A stretch of DNA of 64,000 nucleotides from Bacteroidales bacterium UBA1797 (lineage in GTDB: Bacteria; Bacteroidota; Bacteroidia; Bacteroidales; VadinHA17): the NCBI GenBank assembly GCA_002319885.1, contig DCFT01000087.1, forward strand, positions 93,780-157,779, in the 5' to 3' direction. Shown here piece after piece: positions 24,874-31,814 of the stretch (its first letter is position 1; the number at the start of each line of letters is the position of its first letter). Under the pieces are notes generated by a model. It had not been told where the DNA came from. It ran no database searches and saw only the letters and a program-made list of their open reading frames with translations. The position numbers were made by a program, and so were the translations under genes.

Positions 24874-25296
24874 TTATGATTCAATTACTTTTATCTCAGA
24901 GGTAAGTTCCATAGCTTTTTTATACACAGCGCTGACGCCGCAGTATTTCTCTTCTGATAATCCGACTGCTTTCTTCAGTTTATCCATTGGCAGGTTTTTG
25001 CCGGTAAATTCGTAAATAACATGCATTTTAAAGAAATGCTTTGGAAATTCTTCAGTCAGGTCACCCTCCACGCTTACATTAAATTTTTCCACTTCAACCT
25101 TCATTTTCTGAAGAATTGAAATTACATCCATAGCAGTACATCCTCCAAGAGCTGCCAGCATAAATGGCTTTGGCCGTGGTCCTCTGTTTTCGCCTCCAAC
25201 ACGCGGGTCAGCATCAATGATAATTTTATATCCATTAATTTCTGATTCAAAAGCCATGTTACTGAGCCATTTTGTATTTACAATTTCTTTTGTCAT
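24874..25296 (-). CDS. OsmC-family protein
   Basis: 140 residues with the OsmC/Ohr fold. Two conserved cysteines lie in ALGGCTAMDVISIL and EEKYCGVSAVY, and DADPRVGGENRGPRPKPFML is the OsmC substrate-loop block. Such proteins reduce organic hydroperoxides or handle thiols. The YhfA-like start (TKWLSNMAFESEING) points to the general OsmC group rather than Ohr. It lies upstream of DUF1847 with only 8 bp between them. Confidence 0.88.
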   Translation of the reverse strand: MTKEIVNTKWLSNMAFESEINGYKIIIDADPRVGGENRGPRPKPFMLAALGGCTAMDVISILQKMKVEVEKFNVSVEGDLTEEFPKHFFKMHVIYEFTGKNLPMDKLKKAVGLSEEKYCGVSAVYKKAMELTSEIKVIES

Positions 25297-25472
25297 AATT
25301 TAATTATATTAAAACAATGCAAATTTACGGTTAATAAACCGCATAATATCTTCTACTTCCGGTTAATCCATTTCATTTCTTCGCATTCGTCTTCAAAGGT
25401 AATTCCTGCCACCTTGAGTTGGATTTAAAGGGAGAATACTGAAGTATCTCATTAATATTGATAACCGGTATA

Positions 25473-25760
25473 TCAAATTTTATCGGTCTCGACAATCTTT
25501 GCCAGTATCTCAGCATAAGGAATAAACAGGTATTTCCTGCCTTCAAATTCAGTCTCAGTACCAATATGCTCTTTATATAGTACCCGGTCGCCGACGGAAA
25601 TTTCGATATTCTCAATGGTACTTATTGCGACGACTTTTCCTATGGATTGTTTTTCTACGGCGGAATCGGGAATTATTATACCCGAGATTGTTTTCTGTTC
25701 CTTTTTATCATCAGCAATTTCAAGGAGTACATTTTGATTTACAGGTTGTAATTCGTTCAT
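25473..25760 (-). CDS. GroES-family co-chaperonin, without adjacent groEL
   Basis: 95 residues with the Cpn10 fold: LQPVNQNVLLEIADDKKEQK, the mobile-loop region TISGIIIPDSAVEKQSIGKV, then VGDRVLYKEHIGTETEFEGR and a C-terminal YLFIPYAEILAKI. No groEL gene is adjacent, whereas the housekeeping groES is nearly always followed by groEL. It is therefore probably a second copy. It lies among stress genes, downstream of the Trx-Grx gene, on the same strand. Confidence 0.88.
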   Translation of the reverse strand: MNELQPVNQNVLLEIADDKKEQKTISGIIIPDSAVEKQSIGKVVAISTIENIEISVGDRVLYKEHIGTETEFEGRKYLFIPYAEILAKIVETDKI

Positions 25761-25821
25761 TTTAAATAAGTTTTATTATAAACACAATGATTATTTAGTT
25801 ATTTTTCTAATTTTCAAAGAG

Positions 25822-26403
25822 TTAATCTTTTATGCCTAACAACTGATTGATGCGGGGTTTGTTAAAACCAACTATTATTTCTCCATTTATTTCTGTCTGG
25901 GGCACTCCCATCTGCCCGCTTCGTTTAACCAATGCATCGGCGGCTTTCTGATCGCGTGACACGTCAATATCAGTAAAGGCAATATTTTTCAGTTTAAAAT
26001 ATGTTTTAAGAGTATTACACCACGAACAGGTTGGTGTTGAGTAAACAGTTACCCGCTTCATTAGTTTTTCAGCGTCTTTTTTTTCAGAGTGAAACAAAGT
26101 GTCTTTAAACAATGCAATGTATTGAGCAGCATCGTTACACCCTTTTATAACATTGATAAATTTTTCGTTCCTGAATTCAAGCAAAGCGGGAACTGTTGAA
26201 ATATGAAATTTCTCATGAATATCCAGAACATTCGTGAGGTCTGCAAAGAAAATGTTTAAGTTTTCATTGTTCACACTGGCATCTTTAACATTTGATAAAG
26301 CACAGTCACTTTTTTCGTTTCCTTTTTTGTAAAGAAGTAAATAGGCTTTTTTACTGCCAGATAATCGCGATATAAAGTCAGAATAAGAATTCACTTCGAT
26401 CAT
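25822..26403 (-). CDS. Two-domain thioredoxin-like/glutaredoxin protein
   Basis: 193 residues. The first half (about 1-110) is a thioredoxin-like fold without a CxxC pair (STVPALLEFRNEKFINVIKG). The second half (about 118-193) is a glutaredoxin of the NrdH/YruB type: VTVYSTPTCSWCNTLKTYF with the redox pair CSWC, then MGVPQTEINGEIIVGFNKP. It should reduce disulfides in the cytoplasm. It is divergent from fur across 316 bp with several candidate operators. Confidence 0.87.
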   Translation of the reverse strand: MIEVNSYSDFISRLSGSKKAYLLLYKKGNEKSDCALSNVKDASVNNENLNIFFADLTNVLDIHEKFHISTVPALLEFRNEKFINVIKGCNDAAQYIALFKDTLFHSEKKDAEKLMKRVTVYSTPTCSWCNTLKTYFKLKNIAFTDIDVSRDQKAADALVKRSGQMGVPQTEINGEIIVGFNKPRINQLLGIKD

Positions 26404-26553
26404 TTCGTTTAACTTTTATGGGTGCTTTTATTAATCTGATTTGTGCGTAATATGCGAGTAGAACTGGCACCCGGTTCATCAATTAAAAATATTGTTGCAA
26501 AATAACATCAGGAGCATTTCAAATACAAGGTAAACTGGATACTTCAGGTTTAT

Positions 26554-26581
26554 TAAAAAGTTGAGATATCTCAACTTTTTA
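26554..26581. promoter_or_regulatory. 28-bp perfect palindrome
   Basis: Fourteen-base arms meet without a loop. The core is TTGAGATATCTCAA (26561-26574), with A5/T5-flanked ends. A zero-loop palindrome is more like an operator than a terminator. It could serve the Trx-Grx gene (151 bp away), fur (139 bp), or both. Confidence 0.6.
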
Positions 26582-26686
26582 GCTGTCATATTTCAGATTA
26601 CTCAGTTAATTGTGGTATTTTTTCAATATATAGTTTTGTTAGCTTGACTTCAAAAAAAAATATTCGTAACTTTAATATTTCTTAGT

Positions 26687-26701
26687 TAGGAATTATTCCT
26701 A
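26687..26701. promoter_or_regulatory. Fur/PerR-type 7-1-7 box
   Basis: TAGGAAT-T-ATTCCTA is a perfect 7-1-7 inverted repeat, the architecture of Fur-family operators, 18 bp before the fur ATG and just downstream of the candidate -7 box TAACTTTA. This fits autorepression by the Fur protein next to it. Confidence 0.62.
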
Positions 26702-26719
26702 TCTGATATATTTTATCAA

Positions 26720-27151
26720 ATGGCAAATAAACCCATCATAAAAACACTCGTTGAAAATAATCTGAAAGTAACTCCCCAAAGAATTGCAATTCTGGAAGTT
26801 ATACTCACACTTGAAAATCATCCTACAGCTGAAAAGATCACAGAATATCTCAGACTCACCCACCCAAATATATCTCTTGGAACAATATATAAAACTCTTG
26901 ATACCTTCCTGAAAAAGGGAATTATTAACAAAGTACAAAATGACACCGACTTAATGCGATACGATGGCATTATTGAAAAACATCATCATTTATATAGCTT
27001 GGATTCAGACAGAATTGAGGACTATGCAGATGAGAAGCTTAACAAGATTATTGAAAAATATTTTGAAAAAATTAAGATCCCCGGTTTTACAATTGAAGAT
27101 ATTAAACTTCAGATAACCGGAAGGTTTACTGATGACAAAACAAATAAATAA
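26720..27151 (+). CDS. Fur-family regulator, PerR-like, without structural zinc cysteines
   Basis: 143 residues. The N-terminal winged helix has VTPQRIAILEVILTLENHPT and the recognition part NISLGTIYKTLDTFLKKGII. The regulatory metal region is RYDGIIEKHHHLYSLDSDRIEDY. In most PerR/Fur proteins the segment after HHH holds CxxC; here it reads YSLDSD, so the structural Zn(Cys)4 site is missing. The metal sensed (Fe, Mn) cannot be read from sequence. It faces a 7-1-7 box and is followed by ferritin-like and peroxiredoxin genes, which suggests a peroxide or iron role. Confidence 0.9.
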   Translation: MANKPIIKTLVENNLKVTPQRIAILEVILTLENHPTAEKITEYLRLTHPNISLGTIYKTLDTFLKKGIINKVQNDTDLMRYDGIIEKHHHLYSLDSDRIEDYADEKLNKIIEKYFEKIKIPGFTIEDIKLQITGRFTDDKTNK

Positions 27152-27317
27152 CCTGATAAAATTAAAAAGCACGAAAATTGAAGAACTGATAACATCCTCA
27201 GGCTGGCCATATTCCCATAATGAGGAAAGCATGTCTGCCGGTCCAAAAGAGAAAGTAAGCTTAGAAGATTATTGCTTACATGAAAAATCAGCAAATTTCA
27301 ATCACTTGCGGATTTAA
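27132..27317 (+). CDS. Small hypothetical protein overlapping the fur end
   Basis: A 61-residue frame starting inside the last codons of fur (20-bp overlap). The product is polar with one Cys (EDYCLHEKS). It has no recognised family and no clear ribosome site. It may be coupled to fur translation, or be chance; the following 135 bp have no gene. Confidence 0.35.
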   Translation: MTKQINNLIKLKSTKIEELITSSGWPYSHNEESMSAGPKEKVSLEDYCLHEKSANFNHLRI

Positions 27318-27452
27318 GAAACCAAAAAATATAATATTTTAATGAAGTAATAAGCCATTTTTATAAGGCAGAAAGGAAGCTCAAACTTAAGATTCGAAAT
27401 GAAATTTGAAGAAAAAAATATAAATAAAAGTCGAACTTAAAATTCATTTATT

Positions 27453-27953
27453 ATGGGACAAAAAGGAAGATCTATTGTTAAAATGGATGTTGATAAACTT
27501 ATCAACTTGTTAAACAAAGCGTTATCAGATGAGTGGCTTGCCTATTACCAGTACTGGATTGGGGCAAAAGTGGTAAGAGGACCGATGAAGGATGCAGTAA
27601 TCGCCGAGCTTACTCTGCATGCTACTGAAGAGCTAAGTCATGCTGAACTGCTTGCAACGAGGATTATCCAACTGGGCGGAGTTCCTGTTTTAGCTCCGGC
27701 TGAATGGCTTAAGTTAACTGGCTGCGGTTATGATCCTCCAACCGATCATTATGTTGAAAAAATTCTTGACCAAAACATTAAAGGGGAACAGTGTGCAATA
27801 AATTTTTATAGCGGATTGCTTGATACAACAAGAGAAGGCGACCCGGTTACCTATAATATAATTCTTACAATTCTATCCCAGGAAGTTGAACATGAAGAAG
27901 ATTTATCATCTTTAAAAGAAGACCTGGAACTTATGCTGGAAAGAAGAAAGTAG
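27453..27953 (+). CDS. Ferritin-like / Dps-like diiron protein
   Basis: 166 residues forming a four-helix bundle of the ferritin superfamily. Candidate diiron ligands are Glu in LSDEWLAYYQYW, the ELTLHATEELSHAELL block (ExxH type), GEQCAINFYSG and SQEVEHEEDL. The order is typical of bacterioferritin-related or thermostable Dps-like (DPSL) proteins of anaerobes. Such proteins store iron and consume peroxide. Two cysteines (GCGYDPP, EQCAIN) fit the DPSL group. It is followed 77 bp later by a peroxiredoxin, consistent with an oxidative-stress unit. Confidence 0.87.
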   Translation: MGQKGRSIVKMDVDKLINLLNKALSDEWLAYYQYWIGAKVVRGPMKDAVIAELTLHATEELSHAELLATRIIQLGGVPVLAPAEWLKLTGCGYDPPTDHYVEKILDQNIKGEQCAINFYSGLLDTTREGDPVTYNIILTILSQEVEHEEDLSSLKEDLELMLERRK

Positions 27954-28030
27954 AAAATTATGAATTAGGAATTAGGAATTTCGAAGTAAAACAAATTATA
28001 GAAATAAATTATTAACGAAACATTCTAAAA

Positions 28031-28738
28031 ATGGAAGAAAATAATGTAACATCAATGCCTCGAATTGGCGATAAAGCTCCTGAATTTAAGGCCGTCACCA
28101 CACAGGGTCCAATTAATTTCCCGGCAGATTATTCCGGAAGCTGGGTAATCCTTTTCAGCCATCCCGCCGACTTTACTCCTGTCTGCACTTCAGAATTCAT
28201 GACATTTGCAAGTATGGAAAAGCAATTTGCCGAAGCTGATTGTAAGCTTGTCGGTCTTTCCGTTGATGGACTCTACAGTCATATTGCATGGCTACGTACA
28301 ATCAAAGAGAAGATCGAGTATAAAGGGATGAAAAATGTTGAGGTTAATTTCCCATTAATTGAGGATATTACAATGGAGGTTGCAAAAAAATATGGCATGA
28401 TTCAGCCGGGTGAAAGTTCCACAAAAGCTGTAAGGGCAGTATTTTTTGTAGACCCAAAAGGCATTATCAGGGCTGTTATATATTACCCACTGAGCCTGGG
28501 ACGTAACTTCGCTGAGCTATACAGGACCCTTATCGCCATGAAAACTGCTGATGCATTTTCAGTTGCAACACCAGCTGACTGGCAGCCTGGCGATGATGTA
28601 ATAGTTCCAACAGCCGGGTCTTGCGGAGTTGCAAAAGAAAGAATGGAAAGCAAAGATGAAATGCATTGCTACGATTGGTTCTTCTGCACTAAAAAACTAG
28701 CAAAAGACACAATATTCAAAACAATACTGAAGAAATAA
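28031..28738 (+). CDS. Peroxiredoxin of the Prx6 (1-Cys/archaeal) type
   Basis: 235 residues. The peroxidatic Cys52 is in HPADFTPVCTSEF. The C-terminal extension (about 160-235) is typical of Prx6-like archaeal peroxiredoxins, with later cysteines in AGSCGVAKERM, EMHCYDWFFC. It reduces hydrogen peroxide or organic hydroperoxides with thiol donors. It sits after the ferritin-like gene, downstream of fur. A stem-loop at 28758-28800 follows. Confidence 0.94.
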   Translation: MEENNVTSMPRIGDKAPEFKAVTTQGPINFPADYSGSWVILFSHPADFTPVCTSEFMTFASMEKQFAEADCKLVGLSVDGLYSHIAWLRTIKEKIEYKGMKNVEVNFPLIEDITMEVAKKYGMIQPGESSTKAVRAVFFVDPKGIIRAVIYYPLSLGRNFAELYRTLIAMKTADAFSVATPADWQPGDDVIVPTAGSCGVAKERMESKDEMHCYDWFFCTKKLAKDTIFKTILKK

Positions 28739-29169
28739 CAAAGATTATAAAACTCAAGACTATTCATCCGGGAAATGCTATTCTTACCGGATTCATAGTC
28801 TCTGTCAAAAGCAAAGGTTAAGTAATACTTGATCTTTGTTTTTTTTTATGATTTTGACTGTAAATTTCAGGAATACACAAATCACGATTCAAATAATTAA
28901 CTTTTTATAAAACTAATATTTATCAATTGTAACATTTTATCTCTTTCCTGGTTTGTTTATCGACATAAAAGCACTGTTCACCGAAAATCATTACTATAGT
29001 GCAAATTGTAACTTTACTTTCGTAGAAAATCTATTCAACTTTAAAGAATTGAATTAAATGAGTATCGGGAATCAGCCATACGAATTCATTGATTTTCAAG
29101 CTATTTATGATCCTATTTGCTTGATTCCCGATAGTCATATTGAATTATTATGTAATGCACAGTTAAATG
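28739..29169. other. 431-bp intergenic region
   Basis: Holds an imperfect stem-loop (28758-28771 with 28787-28800) after the peroxiredoxin gene, AT-rich DNA, and a long inverted repeat (29058-29138) before the methyltransferase. No other gene is convincing. Confidence 0.55.
29058..29138. repeat. Inverted repeat with 17-bp arms before a methyltransferase
   Basis: Arms 29058-29074 and 29122-29138 match with one mismatch (core TATCGGGAATCA / TGATTCCCGATA), with a 47-bp spacer. A 42-codon frame (ATG at 29058, stop at 29186) spans it and overlaps the methyltransferase start. It could be a leader hairpin, or a small mobile remnant. Confidence 0.5.
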
Positions 29170-29739
29170 ATGAAAACAAAAGATAAGAACAAAGTTTGCG
29201 GCCTGGAACATGCAGGAGCCCTCGATGCGAGCATGCGAAGACTTTTCCAGAAACCGGGAGAAATAATAAAACCATATATCAAAGAAGGAATGACCGTCCT
29301 TGATATGGGCTGTGGTCCGGGTTTTTTCTCAATTGAAATGGCAAAAATGGCTGGAGTTTCAGGGAAGGTAGTTGCAGCAGATTTACAGGAGGGAATGCTT
29401 GAAAAAGTGAGAGATAAACTTGAAGGTACAAGTTATAAGAACACTGTTGAATTGCACAAATGTCAGAGCGATAAGATTGGATTATCGGAGAGATTTGATT
29501 TTATTCTAATATTTTATATGCTTCATGAAGTACCTATACAGTCGGCATTTTTAAAGGAAATAGATACTTTATTAAAACCCGATGGGAAAATTTTAATTGT
29601 GGAACCAATATTTCATGTTTCAAAAAGGGATTTCAATAACGTAAAAGAGATGATAAATGATATTGGATTTGAAATAATTGAAGAACCAAGGATACATTTT
29701 AGCCGTTCTGTTTTAATAAATAAAGGTAAAAGGGAGTGA
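29170..29739 (+). CDS. Class I SAM-dependent methyltransferase
   Basis: 189 residues from the ATG at 29170 (another ATG is just before it at 29167). Motif I is VLDMGCGPGFFSIEMA, followed by VVAADLQEGMLEKV, DFILIFYMLHEVP and KPDGKILIVEP. This is the common small-molecule or UbiE-like type; the substrate is not clear. It has a Cys early (KVCGLEHAG). It stands alone between two intergenic regions, with a second methyltransferase 139 bp downstream. Confidence 0.85.
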   Translation: MKTKDKNKVCGLEHAGALDASMRRLFQKPGEIIKPYIKEGMTVLDMGCGPGFFSIEMAKMAGVSGKVVAADLQEGMLEKVRDKLEGTSYKNTVELHKCQSDKIGLSERFDFILIFYMLHEVPIQSAFLKEIDTLLKPDGKILIVEPIFHVSKRDFNNVKEMINDIGFEIIEEPRIHFSRSVLINKGKRE

Positions 29740-29878
29740 TTTTTTAAAAAATTATTAATTGATTTGACGGACATAAAGAAATATTGAAATCAAATCGTGT
29801 AAATACTTTCGAACTTTGCTCGACCTTTCATGTTAATATTTATATAATCTTCATATACATTAATTAATCAGAAATTTG

Positions 29879-30496
29879 ATGAACGAATTTGATTTAAAAG
29901 CAGCCGGATGGGACCAGAATCCGATAGTATGGGATCGGGCAGAAGCCATTGCAAATGAAATTAAGAGACTAATCCCTTTAAATAAGCAGATGACTGCACT
30001 TGAGTTTGGTGCAGGTACAGGTGTAACAAGTTTTATACTAAGTGATTCCTTAAAAGAGATAACTTTAATGGATAACTCTCTGGAAATGGTAAAAGTAATG
30101 AATAACAAGATAGATGCAGCCGGAGCCGAAAATCTTAAAACTTTAAATTTCAATCTTGAAAAGTCCGATCTGAAGGATAAAAAGTTCGATTTTATCTTTA
30201 ACCAGATGGTTCTTCATCATATTAATGATATTGAAAACATTTTCAGGAAGTTCTATAATCTGCTTAATCCTGGCGGATTCCTGGCTATTGCTGACCTTTA
30301 TACCGAAGACGGTTCTTTTCATGGTGAAGGATTTACAGGTCACAAAGGTTTTGAACCGGAACAATTATCCGGAATGCTTCTTAACCTGGGTTTTAAAAAC
30401 ATCAGTCATAAACAATGCTTTGTTATTAATAAGAAAATCTCAGATTCTGTAACTAAACAATTTGCTGTATTTCTTATTGTCACCCAGCATCCTTAA
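29879..30496 (+). CDS. Class I SAM-dependent methyltransferase
   Basis: 205 residues from the ATG at 29879. The start MNEFDLKAAGWDQNPIVWDR is typical of a Bacteroidota methyltransferase group. Motif I is ALEFGAGTGVTSFIL. FNQMVLHHINDIENIFRKF and NPGGFLAIADLYTEDGSFH follow. The substrate is unknown. It is not obviously a paralogue of the preceding methyltransferase (motif I differs). An 80-bp gap separates it from the promoter of the second DUF134 unit. Confidence 0.85.
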   Translation: MNEFDLKAAGWDQNPIVWDRAEAIANEIKRLIPLNKQMTALEFGAGTGVTSFILSDSLKEITLMDNSLEMVKVMNNKIDAAGAENLKTLNFNLEKSDLKDKKFDFIFNQMVLHHINDIENIFRKFYNLLNPGGFLAIADLYTEDGSFHGEGFTGHKGFEPEQLSGMLLNLGFKNISHKQCFVINKKISDSVTKQFAVFLIVTQHP

Positions 30497-30568
30497 ATAC
30501 ATTTTATTCAAATCAGAATTTATACAGGGGAGGAGATCAGACTTTTTCAGAAAATTGATGTATTTTAT

Positions 30569-30599
30569 TTTGATTATGAACGCAGGTTCATTATCTTTA
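30569..30599 (+). promoter_or_regulatory. Promoter of the second DUF134 unit with embedded operator
   Basis: TTTG (30569-30572), N19, TATCTTTA (30592-30599) fits the Bacteroidota promoter form. The palindrome TGAAC-GCAG-GTTCA (30577-30590) lies between the two elements, one base before the -7 box, exactly as at 11602-11624. The shared TGARC-N4-GYTCA form points to the same regulator class. Confidence 0.68.
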
Positions 30600-30614
30600 T
30601 AAAAAATATCAGAC

Positions 30615-30860
30615 ATGAAAGCTTCAATCTTACTTAAAGTCTTTGTTATTCTGCCATTGATCCTCTTTGTTGATTATTTGCTGATGGCATTAATTGGATG
30701 TACAAGTTGCCTGTTTAGTCTTGGAGAGGAATTTTATTGCGGCCCCTTTTGTCTGGCCGGGAAAATTATCCTAGCTTTGTCCCTTGTATTATTTGGATAT
30801 CTCATATATCCGGACATTAAAGCGATCTTCAAATCTGAAATAAATGGCACGTCCGCTTAA
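30615..30860 (+). CDS. Small two-helix membrane protein
   Basis: 81 residues with two transmembrane segments (about 8-28 and 50-70) and a cysteine-rich loop (IGCTSCLFSLGEEFYCGPFC). Four Cys residues in the loop could bind a metal or form disulfides. I recognise no family. Its end overlaps the DUF134 start by 17 bp, and the operator-promoter lies directly upstream, so it is the first gene of the DUF134-NifX unit. Confidence 0.72.
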   Translation: MKASILLKVFVILPLILFVDYLLMALIGCTSCLFSLGEEFYCGPFCLAGKIILALSLVLFGYLIYPDIKAIFKSEINGTSA

Positions 30861-31248
30861 AAGCAGGAAAGTATCGAATCCTCCAAAAATGAAGGGATTC
30901 AAACCCTACGGTATGCCATTGTGCAAAATTGAACCGGTCGTTTTAAAATTTGAAGAATTTGAAAGCATACGACTGGTTAACTATGAAAATCTTGATCAGG
31001 ATCAGGCAGCAGAGCAAATGAATGTTTCACGTCCTACATTTACCAGAATTTACAATATAGCATTGAAACAAATTGCAAAGTCATTCGTCGAAGGTAAAGC
31101 ATTAGAGATTGAAGGTGGCAATTATTTCCTTGAAAAAGATTGGTATCGATGCAAAAAATGTTATAAGCTCATCGAGGGTCTTGAAAACCACTCAAAATGT
31201 AAAGGATGTACGGCGTTTGGAGAAAATGAACTTTTGAAATTAAATTAA
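30844..31248 (+). CDS. DUF134 (UPF0251) predicted DNA-binding protein, second copy
   Basis: 134 residues, starting MARPLKSRKVSNPPKMKGF. The HTH region includes ENLDQDQAAEQMNVSRPTFT. The C-terminal zinc-ribbon-like part has WYRCKKCYKLIEG and SKCKGCTAFG. It lacks the Asn/Glu tail of the first copy. Its gene is preceded by the same type of operator as that copy, so the two regulators may cross-talk or share sites. A NifX/Orp-like gene follows 22 bp later. Confidence 0.87.
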   Translation: MARPLKSRKVSNPPKMKGFKPYGMPLCKIEPVVLKFEEFESIRLVNYENLDQDQAAEQMNVSRPTFTRIYNIALKQIAKSFVEGKALEIEGGNYFLEKDWYRCKKCYKLIEGLENHSKCKGCTAFGENELLKLN

Positions 31249-31270
31249 ATTTTATATAACAATTTTTAAT

Positions 31271-31657
31271 ATGAAAATAGCAGTTCCAGTAACAAAAGAA
31301 AATCAGATTGACAGCCATTTTGGCCATTGTGAATCATATGGTGTATTTACCATTTCAGAAAACAAAGAAATATCAGGAATTAAAAATGTTGGATCGCCGG
31401 AAGGATGCGGTTGTAAATCAGATATTGCAAGTGTACTTGCAGCAGATGGTGTAACTGTGATGCTGGCAGGCGGAATTGGCGGAGGCGCTATTAACGTACT
31501 GAATAGTAGCGGAATAGAAGTTATCCGGGGTTGTGCCGGTGATGCAACTGAAGTTGTAAAACTCTATCTGTCGGGTTTAGTTGAAGATAGCGGCAGCAGC
31601 TGCCACCAGCATGAGGCTCATCAACATGATGGATCACATACCTGTAATCATAACTGA
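31271..31657 (+). CDS. NifX/Orp-like protein with His/Cys-rich tail
   Basis: 128 residues. The family block is DSHFGHCESYGVF near residues 15-27, with SPEGCGCKSDIASVL and LAGGIGGGAINVL. The C-terminal ~20 residues are rich in His and Cys (SCHQHEAHQHDGSHTCNHN), a likely metal-binding tail. The tail resembles that of some archaeal/bacterial members of this family. The strong terminator at 31679 ends this unit. Metal specificity is not known. Confidence 0.85.
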   Translation: MKIAVPVTKENQIDSHFGHCESYGVFTISENKEISGIKNVGSPEGCGCKSDIASVLAADGVTVMLAGGIGGGAINVLNSSGIEVIRGCAGDATEVVKLYLSGLVEDSGSSCHQHEAHQHDGSHTCNHN

Positions 31658-31678
31658 TTCAGTTTGCTCCAATCTATA

Positions 31679-31719
31679 CAGGGGCTGTCGGGAAAATCCT
31701 GTTTTTCTGACAGCCCCTG
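31679..31719 (+). terminator. Strong stem-loop terminator
   Basis: CAGGGGCTGTC (31679-31689) pairs perfectly with GACAGCCCCTG (31709-31719). Part of the loop also pairs (GGAAAA with TTTTTC). AATTATTT follows. It lies 21 bp after the NifX-like stop. Confidence 0.85.
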
Positions 31720-31814
31720 AATTATTTACATAAAGTTCACCGATGTTTTATTAATGCATAAAAACCAACTATTTTTATATAATGAGTTTTTGTGTTTTCT
31801 GATATATACATCGC

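Larger units (their letters stand above)
26404..26719. other. 316-bp divergent region between Trx-Grx and fur
   Basis: Holds a 28-bp perfect palindrome (26554-26581), a -7-like box TAGTTTTG (26631-26638) with ATTG 18 bp upstream, a second promoter candidate for fur (CTTG 26643-26646, N20, TAACTTTA 26667-26674), and a 7-1-7 box (26687-26701). Confidence 0.6.

Noticed and set aside
25373..25615. 80-codon minus frame beside GroES
   Set aside because: Partly overlaps the GroES gene in another frame; no family and no operon support.
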